A DNA stretch of 64,000 nucleotides, taken from JANQHS01 sp965267505. Its GTDB lineage: Bacteria > Bacteroidota > Bacteroidia > Cytophagales > CCMP332. How positions within the stretch are numbered: position 1 is the first letter of the stretch; each line of letters opens with the position of its first letter. Positions 18,256 to 27,200 of the stretch are shown in pieces. The position numbers were made by a program, and so were the translations under genes. Location of the stretch: assembly GCA_965267505.1 (NCBI GenBank), contig OZ254081.1, forward strand, positions 3,038,001 through 3,102,000, in the 5' to 3' direction. Under the pieces are notes generated by a model. It was given only the letters and a program-made list of their open reading frames with translations. It searched no databases and was not told where the DNA came from.

Positions 18256-19440
18256 ATGGAAGCTTTTAAATATCCAATACTGACCTTATCCTGCTTTGGA
18301 CTCTTGATTGGTGCTTGTCGGTTAGATAATCCCCCAAAGCCAAATCCATATACCTTCTCGGCTCCTTCTGTTTCTGAGGTCCAGCTTATTGATGAAGGAA
18401 ATGATAACGATGCGGGAGATTTTAGAGTTTCTTTTAAAAAGGCCTTTGATGAGGACTTTCTATCTGAATACCAAGTGGTTTTGGCCCCATATGTGGATTC
18501 CATTCTTTCAAGGAATATATTGGACTTAGATCCGACGAGCATACTTATCGTCCCAAAGGGCCAATTGGAGTACGACACTTTGCTCCCTGAAAACCTAAAG
18601 GATATTAATGGGAATACCATCGACGAATCTACTCGGTATCGGGCTTGGGTAAGGTGCGTCCCGGACGGTAAATTTGTGAAAGAGGAGGGAGTCATTATTC
18701 CTTCAAATGCCGTCCAATTAAAGGTTAACAACATTTTTATCCATTTTATTGAGAATCATGGGGTAATGGTCTCAGGATATGGAAAAAAGATCCTAATAGA
18801 CGCTCTTCCAAATAGTGTAGTAGGATATTCAACTCCTTCCACCACGGTATTAAACAATATAATAAATGGAGTTGAACCATATGGTGAGATAGATCTATTC
18901 TGTATTACCCATGGACACGCTGATCACTTTCATGCTGGAAGATTGAGCACATTCGGACTTAGGAATTCCGCGTCCAGGATACTCGGGCCCATGCAGGTTC
19001 TTGACCAGGTGATTCTCTCCAATGAGATCTGGACTAATGTTCCAAGGTATTCCTCTCTGGATACAAACCTGGCTGGTATCGATATAGAGATTTTCCACTT
19101 TAAACATTTTGAAGAGATCTGGCCTAACACGGCTACAGTTGACAATTATGCCTTTTTGATTAAACTGGGAGGGTACAGGATTCTACATTTAGGAGATATG
19201 GAATTCAGTATTGAAAACCTTCAAAATTTCGATTTCTTAACGGAAAAGATTGATATTCTAATGGTGCCAGCTTTCAATGAAATCTTAAAACCTGAAAATG
19301 GCCAATTGATTAGAGAGCGAATTAATCCAGACAACATTATTGCCATGCATCTGCATGACAATACACCCTTAAATAATGTTTTCCAGACATATTCCGGAGC
19401 AAAGGTTATGAGCTTCTCTGGCCAGATCCTTTCCTATTGA
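18256..19440 (+). CDS. Metallo-beta-lactamase-fold lipoprotein
   Basis: This 394-residue lipoprotein has lipobox LIGAC with the modified Cys21. A fibronectin-like region (about 35-150) precedes an MBL-fold hydrolase domain (about 155-394) with the zinc motif THGHADHFHAG near residue 218 and a late HLGDMEF histidine-aspartate pair. MBL-fold enzymes are mostly zinc hydrolases; the substrate is unknown. There is only one plausible start, because the signal peptide begins at once. A terminator hairpin ends nine bases before this ATG, so the promoter arrangement is odd. Confidence 0.82.
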   Translation: MEAFKYPILTLSCFGLLIGACRLDNPPKPNPYTFSAPSVSEVQLIDEGNDNDAGDFRVSFKKAFDEDFLSEYQVVLAPYVDSILSRNILDLDPTSILIVPKGQLEYDTLLPENLKDINGNTIDESTRYRAWVRCVPDGKFVKEEGVIIPSNAVQLKVNNIFIHFIENHGVMVSGYGKKILIDALPNSVVGYSTPSTTVLNNIINGVEPYGEIDLFCITHGHADHFHAGRLSTFGLRNSASRILGPMQVLDQVILSNEIWTNVPRYSSLDTNLAGIDIEIFHFKHFEEIWPNTATVDNYAFLIKLGGYRILHLGDMEFSIENLQNFDFLTEKIDILMVPAFNEILKPENGQLIRERINPDNIIAMHLHDNTPLNNVFQTYSGAKVMSFSGQILSY

Positions 19441-19448
19441 GTTTGGCC

Positions 19449-21737
19449 CTAAGGATTTTTCATTCCAAGGTTTAGTCTAACGCCTAAGTAGACCTCTCTC
19501 CCGTGAATTGGAGAATAGGAATAGGAAGTATCGAAATATTCACTAAAACCTGGATTTGAGTTTGGGTCATTGAACCCAACTAGGGGGGATACCGGTTGAT
19601 AATAATCAAACAGGTTCATAACTCCTCCATAAAGGAAAAAACTATTTCCCATTGCTTTTTCCAGCTTAATATTATGAAGGGAAAAAGGCCTAGACCTTGT
19701 GGACCTCGGCTGTGAAAAAGGCTCCCCATTTTGGTCAAGATCATACACTTCAGGTAAAGCCATAACTCCTGTCCAATTACTTGAATAAGAGATATTTAGC
19801 TTTAGCTTCTTGAACTCATAATTTATCATTGCCACGCCTGTAAAATTGGGAGCGAATTCCAATGCTTCTTTTTGCCCATTTGAAGTCCGACTTACTTCCA
19901 TAAAGGTTCCCGCAAGACTTAGAGCAAGTGGAAAATCAAACTCTTGAACCCAGCGCAAGCCTAGGCCTTTCGAAGTGGCATATCCTATTGAGTTTTCATA
20001 AATGATCTTTCCTGGATCCGAATAATCAGGATTTATTTTATTGAAAAAATGGGTATAGAAACCATCAAAATCAAGCATTCCCTGGCTGCTACCCATTACA
20101 AACACATGATTCAGGTTCAATGAAAAATTCAAAGATCGTTCAGGCATAAGGTTCGGAGCAATATGTACTTCTCGCTGGCCTGTAATAAAGGCATGATCCT
20201 CCGTAAAAAGGTTAACCACACGGAATCCGGTTCCAAAATTTGCCCGCAATGAAGTCCATTTTCCCAAATCTTGCTTTGTACTTAGCCTAGGAGAAAAGAT
20301 TAATCCATGAGCTTGATAATGATCCAGCCTTGCTCCAGCTAGTATGGTTGTACTTGCACTTGCTTTAAATTCATCCTGGGCAAAAATTCCGGGGATGAAT
20401 TGGGTTTGCCCTTTTCCGTTGTATGAACCAGATCCAAATTCGTTTTCTGTGGCCACGGTATTATCGTCATAGAATTGCATTCTATTGGTATAACCTATAG
20501 TAAGATCATTTCTTCCAAGAGTTTTAGTCCATATAAGGTTTCCAAAAAGGATATTTTGGATTGCTGCATAGTAATCAGAACCATAATAACTATCCTGGCT
20601 GTGGTGACTGGCAGAATAATCTATCCTGATAGCTTCTTTGGTATTGAAATGATAAGATCCAAAGACTTCAGCTCTTGCCGTGTAGATGCTTTCTCCATAA
20701 ATAAGAGAATCTCCTCGTATGGATTTATATGTTTGATCCCTTAAATAAGCCTCAGTTCCATTCCTTCTGTCTTCAAAATAGTACTTTCCTGCAATGGAAA
20801 ATGCTTTTTTTGAAGGTCTGGAGATATTCCATTTGGTCAGCAAAGAGTACCGGTCCATATTGATCAAATCTCCAAAACCATCTTCATTTCTATCTTCGTA
20901 CAGATTGGATCGACCATGATTTACTCCTAGGAATCCGGTGGAGTTCCCCACTTTGGTGCTCAGACCCAGATTAGTAAATATTTCCTGGTGAGAAGAACCC
21001 ATAATATCAAGTGTTAAGCTGGGTTGTTTTGCTGGGTCTTTTGTGATCACATTAATTACCCCGGCAACGGCTTCAGAACCGTAAAGAGTAGAATTGGGCC
21101 CTTTTATTACCTCAATCCGATCCACCATCATGGTCGGGATGCCGTTTAATCCGTAGACGGAAGCAAGGTTGCCGAACATAGGTGTGCCATCCATTAAAAT
21201 TGATGTGTATTGACCTGGTAACCCATTTATTGAGATGGAGTTGGTAAAACACACTCCACAGGCAACTTCCTCCTGGACCCCATTTACAAGTGAAATGCCT
21301 TCAACAAGGTTAGTACCTCCGCTGGGCAAATAAGTCTCAAATTGTTTGGCAGTTACGAGCTCTACCTTAACCGGAGAATTGCTGATCGACTCCGGTTTCA
21401 AAGAACCGGTCACAACAACTTCCTTCAATCCAATACTGCTTTGTTCAAGTTGAATGGATCCCAAATCAGAAGCACCAACATTTACGTTGATTGGTATCTT
21501 TTGTGTCTTAGCTCCAATAGATCTGATCTCAATAGTATATTCTCCACAAGGAATATCATTGAACTCAAATTTTCCATCAGGACCTGAAACAATTCCTTTT
21601 TCGATTTCAAGGATTTGAATTGAGGCACCTACCAATGGGCCTTCACTATCCTTTATCACTCCGTAGATTTCTCCGGACTCTGAAGCAAGAAGTGAATTCC
21701 ACGAGAACAGAAGAGATAAAATTATCCTTAGCTTCAT
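19449..21737 (-). CDS. TonB-dependent outer-membrane receptor
   Basis: This 762-residue receptor has a signal peptide, a carboxypeptidase-regulatory-like domain (about 20-105, with GEIYGVIKDSEGPLVGASI and FNDIPCGEYTIEI), a plug domain (about 110-230, with EVIKGPNSTLYGSEAVAGVINVITK) and a beta-barrel ending in VYLGVRLNLGMKNP. The compact single-receptor form without a SusD partner fits metal-chelate, siderophore or vitamin import. It is divergent from a DtxR/MntR-family regulator, and a DtxR-like palindrome lies between them, so metal-dependent repression is likely. A TACCTTTG box ends four bases before the ATG. Confidence 0.9.
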   Translation of the reverse strand: MKLRIILSLLFSWNSLLASESGEIYGVIKDSEGPLVGASIQILEIEKGIVSGPDGKFEFNDIPCGEYTIEIRSIGAKTQKIPINVNVGASDLGSIQLEQSSIGLKEVVVTGSLKPESISNSPVKVELVTAKQFETYLPSGGTNLVEGISLVNGVQEEVACGVCFTNSISINGLPGQYTSILMDGTPMFGNLASVYGLNGIPTMMVDRIEVIKGPNSTLYGSEAVAGVINVITKDPAKQPSLTLDIMGSSHQEIFTNLGLSTKVGNSTGFLGVNHGRSNLYEDRNEDGFGDLINMDRYSLLTKWNISRPSKKAFSIAGKYYFEDRRNGTEAYLRDQTYKSIRGDSLIYGESIYTARAEVFGSYHFNTKEAIRIDYSASHHSQDSYYGSDYYAAIQNILFGNLIWTKTLGRNDLTIGYTNRMQFYDDNTVATENEFGSGSYNGKGQTQFIPGIFAQDEFKASASTTILAGARLDHYQAHGLIFSPRLSTKQDLGKWTSLRANFGTGFRVVNLFTEDHAFITGQREVHIAPNLMPERSLNFSLNLNHVFVMGSSQGMLDFDGFYTHFFNKINPDYSDPGKIIYENSIGYATSKGLGLRWVQEFDFPLALSLAGTFMEVSRTSNGQKEALEFAPNFTGVAMINYEFKKLKLNISYSSNWTGVMALPEVYDLDQNGEPFSQPRSTRSRPFSLHNIKLEKAMGNSFFLYGGVMNLFDYYQPVSPLVGFNDPNSNPGFSEYFDTSYSYSPIHGREVYLGVRLNLGMKNP

Positions 21738-21741
21738 TCTA

Positions 21742-21749
21742 CAAAGGTA
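21742..21749 (-). promoter_or_regulatory. -7 promoter box of the TonB receptor gene
   Basis: On the minus strand TACCTTTG matches the Bacteroidota -7 consensus TAnnTTTG exactly and ends four bases before the receptor ATG, implying a leaderless or nearly leaderless mRNA. I find no good TTTG at -33, as might be expected for a regulated promoter. Confidence 0.55.
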
Positions 21750-21762
21750 TAGCTAAAATAAT

Positions 21763-21780
21763 TTTTAGGGAAGCCTAAAA
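21763..21780. promoter_or_regulatory. DtxR/MntR-like operator between tonB-receptor and regulator genes
   Basis: TTTTAGGGAAGCCTAAAA has perfect 7-base arms around GAAG. Its core TTAGGnnnGCCTAA closely resembles the classical DtxR/IdeR box (TTAGGTTAGCCTAA...). Additional half-sites, CTAAA at 21753-21757 and TTTAGG at 21790-21795, flank it, suggesting cooperative dimers. It sits upstream of the -7 boxes of both divergent genes, so one bound complex could control both. Confidence 0.65.
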
Positions 21781-21800
21781 TGCAAAAGATTTAGGTGATT

Positions 21801-21808
21801 TATATTTG
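21801..21808 (+). promoter_or_regulatory. -7 promoter box of the DtxR/MntR-family gene
   Basis: TATATTTG matches TAnnTTTG and ends four bases before the regulator ATG (21813). This mirrors the arrangement of the divergent receptor promoter. Confidence 0.55.
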
Positions 21809-21812
21809 ACCC

Positions 21813-22469
21813 ATGCCAACACTTGCAGAAGAAGATTATCTGAAGGCTCTATTCAGCCTCCAATCTGAGTCAGAAAAGTATATTTCGACTAGCAGTATTT
21901 CGTCTTATCTGTCTATAAATCCAGCTTCTGTTACGGAGATGATCAAGAAACTATCAGCCAAAGGTTTGGTGGACTATAAGAGATCACATGGGGCAACCTT
22001 AAGCAGAAAGGGTCAAAATCTGGCAATAAGCATCGTAAGAAAACATAGGCTTTGGGAAACCTTCTTGGTTAATAAACTCAATTTTTCCTGGGAAGAGGTT
22101 CATGAGATAGCTGAGCAGTTAGAACATATTAAGTCGGAAGAGCTTGTTGAAAAATTAGACGAGTATCTGGGTTTTCCAAAATCTGACCCTCACGGGGATC
22201 CGATTCCAGACAAAAAAGGAAATTTCACTCAACAGGTCCAGGTATTGGCAAGTTCTCTGAAAAAAGGGGAGGTCGCAGTTGTTGCGGGAGTTGGAAATCA
22301 GGACACCAATTTTCTCAAACACCTGAATCAACAAGGAATATCATTGGGCACTAAGATCAAAGTAATCGAGATCAACGAGTTCGATGGATCTCAAACGATC
22401 AGGATAGGGAAAAAGGAAAGCTTTCTTTCCAAGAAGGTTGGGGAGAACCTATTTGTCTTTAGAACCTGA
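21813..22469 (+). CDS. DtxR/MntR-family metal-dependent transcriptional regulator
   Basis: This 218-residue protein has an N-terminal winged helix (about 1-65), a dimerisation and metal-binding domain (about 66-140, with RKHRLWETFLV and WEEVHEIAEQLEH) and a C-terminal FeoA/SH3-like domain (about 150-218). The metal-site segment reads FPKSDPHGDPIP, where DtxR has a cysteine. Such proteins bind DNA when loaded with Fe2+ or Mn2+; which metal cannot be decided. It is divergent from a TonB receptor and probably represses it and itself. Its 3' end overlaps the convergent porP/sprF-type gene by 21 bases. Confidence 0.88.
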   Translation: MPTLAEEDYLKALFSLQSESEKYISTSSISSYLSINPASVTEMIKKLSAKGLVDYKRSHGATLSRKGQNLAISIVRKHRLWETFLVNKLNFSWEEVHEIAEQLEHIKSEELVEKLDEYLGFPKSDPHGDPIPDKKGNFTQQVQVLASSLKKGEVAVVAGVGNQDTNFLKHLNQQGISLGTKIKVIEINEFDGSQTIRIGKKESFLSKKVGENLFVFRT

Positions 22470-24203
22470 GGATCGGCCCTCAATCACTTCGAATTGAACG
22501 CGCCTATTGAACTTCCTGAATCTTTCGTTGATGTTTGGAAGGTAGGGCTCACTATATCCACGTCCTTTGGTAACCAATCGCACGGAAGGAACTCCTTTTG
22601 AAACAAGGTACTTTTTAACCTCCACCGCTCTATCCTTTGAGATTCCGGCATTTTGTCCTTCAGAACCAATGTTACAGGTATGACCAATTACTCTTAACCT
22701 GATTTCAGGGTTCCTTTTTAGGATGTCAGCCAATTGATCCAAGGTCTGCTCGCTTTTCTTGAGAAGCTCATGCCGGTTGAATTTGAAGTAGATCTTCTGA
22801 TTGATCACATCTACCTCTTTAGGAGACATGGGGATTACTTTCCCTTTTCCAACTGGGACCATTATCATTCCAGCAGCAGACTCTGGTGGCGTTCCGATAT
22901 TTGATGACTCATCCCTGTCGAGTGTTTCCATGTCATCTTTTTCCTTTCCATCCTTTCCGGCTGGGATGGGAATGGCCCCGGCAGTAGACTCTGGTTGCGT
23001 TCCGATATTTGATGACTCATCCCTATCAAGGGTTTCCATGTCATCTTTTTCCTTTTCATCCTTTCCAGCCAAGACGGGAACGGCACCAGCGGCAATGGCT
23101 GCATTAGAACCCTCATTCGGAGCTTCTTCTTCTGGTTGATCTCCTTTTTTCAAACCATCAGAACTCGATCTCATAGCACCCAGTGAATCCGTTCCAACCG
23201 AATCCGCTATATCAACAGAATCAATTGTTTCTAATTCAAATAGAGAATCGGGAGTATCATCAAATCTCTGGGGTGGTGGTGGAGGCTGCTTGTCACTCAA
23301 TTTGATTTTGATTGTGATCTCATGAGAGTTACTCGGAATCTCAGGAACTACACTCAGATCGTAGCTATAACCAAACCAGTAACGGTTCTTCCAGTTGTAG
23401 CCAGCAGTAAGGTTTACCGATGAATTTGAACGGTAGCTCGCCGCAAGCTGCAGGGACTCCTTTATCAAGGCTGCTGCCATTACATCTACCTGGGCGGGAC
23501 CGCCCGAGACATCCTTTGCCAATAGGCTTCCTTTAATCTTTAGATCCTGATTAACATTAAAGATCTTGCCGGCATGGAGGTACCAATGGTTTCTTCTGTT
23601 GAATTCAGTTCCATCAGGGAGGTTTAATGTGGTTGAAATGATTCGTGGACTGGAAACGCCACCGAAGAAGTTCTTATAAGAAAAGAATGCACCAATTCCA
23701 CCACCGGTCGTTATGAAGGATACGTCGTTTCCAAAAGTTTGATCATTGTTTACCTCGAGGTCAGTGTAGCGTTCACTATAAAAGTCGATTCCTGCCATTC
23801 CTCCAAGGGTCAAAGAAAGACCTTCCATATTCCAGCCATCATTATAATCCATGCTATCCCCCAATAGCTTATAGGCATAGGATAGATTCACTCCTGAGGT
23901 GGAAGTAACCCCAAATCGGTCATTGAAGGCCGTTGCCCCAACTCTATGTCGGGTATTATTCATTCTGGTCATCCCGCTCAAGAAAACAGTTTGGGGAGCA
24001 CCTTCAACGCCTGCCCATTGGTTCCTGTAGGTGAGCATTAAGGCCGCATCCTTTTCATAACCCGTATATGCCGGGTTATAAATCATTGGATTAAAGTTGA
24101 ATTGAGTCAATTGAGGGGTTTGTTGTGCAATGGCCTTTTGTGTGGAGACGACAGCGACTCCAAGGATGATTATAATTGGCAATATGGTCTTAAGAAACCT
24201 CAA
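22449..24203 (-). CDS. PorP/SprF-family outer-membrane protein fused to an OmpA domain
   Basis: This 584-residue protein has a signal peptide, then a PorP/SprF domain (about 27-310; opens QFNFNPMIYNPAYTGYEKDAAL), a long acidic low-complexity linker with a tandemly repeated 36-residue segment (about 350-465), and a C-terminal OmpA peptidoglycan-binding domain (about 470-575, VIGHTCNIGSEGQN). Ordinary PorP/SprF proteins end after the barrel, about 310-340 aa. SprF is needed for secretion or attachment of the SprB adhesin in Flavobacterium. Here the gene follows the giant adhesin gene by one base, implying the same role with added cell-wall anchoring. The start is TTG. Confidence 0.87.
   Translation of the reverse strand: MRFLKTILPIIIILGVAVVSTQKAIAQQTPQLTQFNFNPMIYNPAYTGYEKDAALMLTYRNQWAGVEGAPQTVFLSGMTRMNNTRHRVGATAFNDRFGVTSTSGVNLSYAYKLLGDSMDYNDGWNMEGLSLTLGGMAGIDFYSERYTDLEVNNDQTFGNDVSFITTGGGIGAFFSYKNFFGGVSSPRIISTTLNLPDGTEFNRRNHWYLHAGKIFNVNQDLKIKGSLLAKDVSGGPAQVDVMAAALIKESLQLAASYRSNSSVNLTAGYNWKNRYWFGYSYDLSVVPEIPSNSHEITIKIKLSDKQPPPPPQRFDDTPDSLFELETIDSVDIADSVGTDSLGAMRSSSDGLKKGDQPEEEAPNEGSNAAIAAGAVPVLAGKDEKEKDDMETLDRDESSNIGTQPESTAGAIPIPAGKDGKEKDDMETLDRDESSNIGTPPESAAGMIMVPVGKGKVIPMSPKEVDVINQKIYFKFNRHELLKKSEQTLDQLADILKRNPEIRLRVIGHTCNIGSEGQNAGISKDRAVEVKKYLVSKGVPSVRLVTKGRGYSEPYLPNINERFRKFNRRVQFEVIEGRSSGSKDK
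22872..23087 (-). repeat. 108-bp tandem duplication in the linker of the PorP-OmpA gene
   Basis: Two adjacent copies, about 22872-22979 and 22980-23087, are nearly identical; the motif GTTCCGATATTTGATGACTC begins at 22891 and again at 22999, exactly 108 bases apart. The copies code for 36-residue acidic segments containing KEKDDMETLDRDESSNIG. A more decayed third relative borders each side. The length can vary without disturbing the reading frame. Confidence 0.85.
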
Positions 24204-24204
24204 A

Positions 24205-27200
24205 TCAACGTTTTAGCACAACTGAACCTGAAATTGCTTCTGACCCATCTCCGGGATCAATCGTATAATAATAGGTGCCCTCAGGAAGCTCATTAGAACC
24301 CCAGGTATCCAATTGATTTGATCTTCCATCAAAAACCTTGGTTAGGTTATCGTAACCCGTTTCCTTAAAAACGAGGTTACCCCATCTATTAAAAACATTG
24401 ACCTCATTATTCGGAAAGTTGCTCGCTCCCCTGATCCTCCAATAATCATTTACTCCATCATTATTCGGGCTAAATCCTTTAATAGGGTCAAGTTTATTGA
24501 CCTCGGTAACATTAATGACAACAGAATCAGAATTTGAGCAACCTTGAGTATCGGTGTAAGTAACTACATAGGTGGTTGTTTGAATGGCAGTTAGCAAGGG
24601 GGCCTGGATTGTTGGATCGTCCAGACCAAGGGATGGAGTCCAAATAAAATCACCGTTATTTCCAACATTGGTACTCGCATCCAATTGAACCTGGTCGCCA
24701 TCTAAAACATCAAGATCAGATGCTGAAGCAGCAACGGTCAATAAAACTAATTCAATTTCAACGGTATCTCGGTTGATTGAACAAGGACCTGTAATACTCC
24801 ATTCAAATACATTTTGTCCTAATCCCAATTGATTCACATTTGTTTGAGGGGAATTTGAGTTGTCAATCTGGCCTGACCCACTAACCAAGGTCCAGGCTCC
24901 GATTCCCATTCCAGGAATGTTTCCGGAAAGGACCGCATCATCCTTACAAACAACCTGGTCAGGGCCAGCTTGACTGGCATCTGGGATTTCATTATCTATT
25001 ATTTCCACGGAAAAACTACATGAGTTTTGATTACCATTCACATCCTCGATCATATAGGTCACTTGAGTCAAGCCTACTGGATAGAAATCACTTGCATCCT
25101 GAGTACTGTTGTAATCATTCGAAAAACTCAAAACAGAACAATTATCAATGTTAACCGGAACAGCAATGGATAGTTGGGCCCCACATTGTCCAGGATCATT
25201 GCCTTGACTAATGTTGGAAGGACAGGTTATCGTAGGAGAAATGGAATCAATTACTGTAACCGTAATGCTTTGAATTGAAGTGTTTCCTGTAGGGTCAGAG
25301 CCTTGCACTGTTACAATATTTGCACCTACCATTGAGCAATCAAATTGAGCGGTATCAAGAACAAGAGGATCTAAAGAACAATTGTCACTACTTCCCAGAT
25401 CGATATCAGCAGCCGAAATGCTAGCAGATCCGCTCCCATCTAGATAAACAGTAATATCCTGTAGCATAAGGGTGGGACTTACCGTGTCTAAAACGGTAAT
25501 CACAACTGAGCTAAAATTGGTGTTATTGGACGGGTCAATGCCATTAAGGCTTATCAGGTTGTTACCAATATCCATACAATCAAAAAGTGAATCGGAAAGA
25601 CTGAGGCTTACCGAACAATTATCGGTCGAACCATTGTTAACTTGAGCTGAAGTTATAATGGCGTTGCCAGATCCATCCAGATAGACCGTATCATCACGGC
25701 TGATAATTATAGGCCTTAAGGTATCTAATACTGTTACGGTGGCTTGTCCAGATCCAACATTTGAATTATTGTCAGTTGCAAGTAAGCTCACTTGGTTAGG
25801 CCCAACGTGCGAACAATCAAAGGTTCTTTGACTGAGAGAAAGCGAGTCGATTCCGCATGCATCACTGCTTCCATTATCAAGATCTGTTGGCATGATCGAA
25901 ACCATACCAGAATTATTTAGATAGACCGTGATGTTTTGAGTAACAACATTTGGAGAAACCGTATCGATAACGGTCACGGTTGCAGTAGCCGAGGAAGAAT
26001 TCCCATTATTATCTGTAAGTGTTAGCATTACTGTGTTTGCTCCAACGTCGGAACAGAAGAATGAGTCAATATCTAGAACCGAGCTAGCTAAGCCGCAGGC
26101 TTCAATTGAGCCATTATCAATCATGGAGGGTGTGATAACCCCCAGTCCGTTAGCATCCAGATATAAATTGACGTTTTGAGTAATTACCTGGGGAGAAATG
26201 GTATCAAGAATTGTAATTATTGCGTGAGAGGTATCGGAATTTAGACTTGGGTCGCTAACGGTTAGAATTACATTATTCGGCCCCACATCAGAACATCCAA
26301 AAATGCTTTGATCTAAGGAGAATCCAGTTACACCGCAAGCATCTAGAGAGCCGTTATTCAAGTCAGATGGATTAACCGTAACAGAACCACTTGCATCTAG
26401 GTAGGCCGTAACATTTTGACTAAATGGGACGGGTTTAATCGTATCGATTACATTGATAGTAACCTGAGCAAAGCTTGAATTTCCAGCAAAATCAGTTACC
26501 AAATAGTTTACAGTTTGGGGTCCGACAGTAAGGCAATTGAAACTGGTCGGAACAACAACTCTGCTTGCAATCCCACACGCATCACTTGATCCATTATCAA
26601 TATCTAGTGGATTAAGTGTGGCAACGCCGCCAAAATTGAGATAAACATTGGTGGTTTGTGTTTGGATATTTGGAGAAATAGTATCTCTAACAAATACGGT
26701 AGCTGGTCCAGAGCGACTATTACCATCATTATCGGTTACGGTCAGAGAAACCACGTTAGCACCGGTGTCTGCACAACTAAATGTATTCGGCCAGACTGAA
26801 TATCCTGCCACTCCGCAGGGATCATTTGAACCATTGTCAACCTGATTTGCATTAAGGGTAGCATTACCCGAAGCATCTAGATAAAGTGTTGCAGGTTGGG
26901 TTATTACATTGGGTCCAACGGTATCAACTACTGTAACCGTAGCCAACGCTGAGTCCTTACTTCCGAATAAATCCGAAACAACGAGCCAAACAGGATTAGC
27001 ACCTCTTTCAGCGCAATCGAATTGATTTGGCCTTGCAAGCAAAGTATCCAAGGCGCAGTTATCACTTGAACCACCATCAATGTCGGCTCCTGTTATGTTT
27101 ACATTTCCAGTAGGGTCCAGATAGGCTGTAAAATTTTGTGAGACAGCCACCGGAGGAACTGTTTCGATTATTATTACGGTTTCTGTCCCAATTCCAACGT

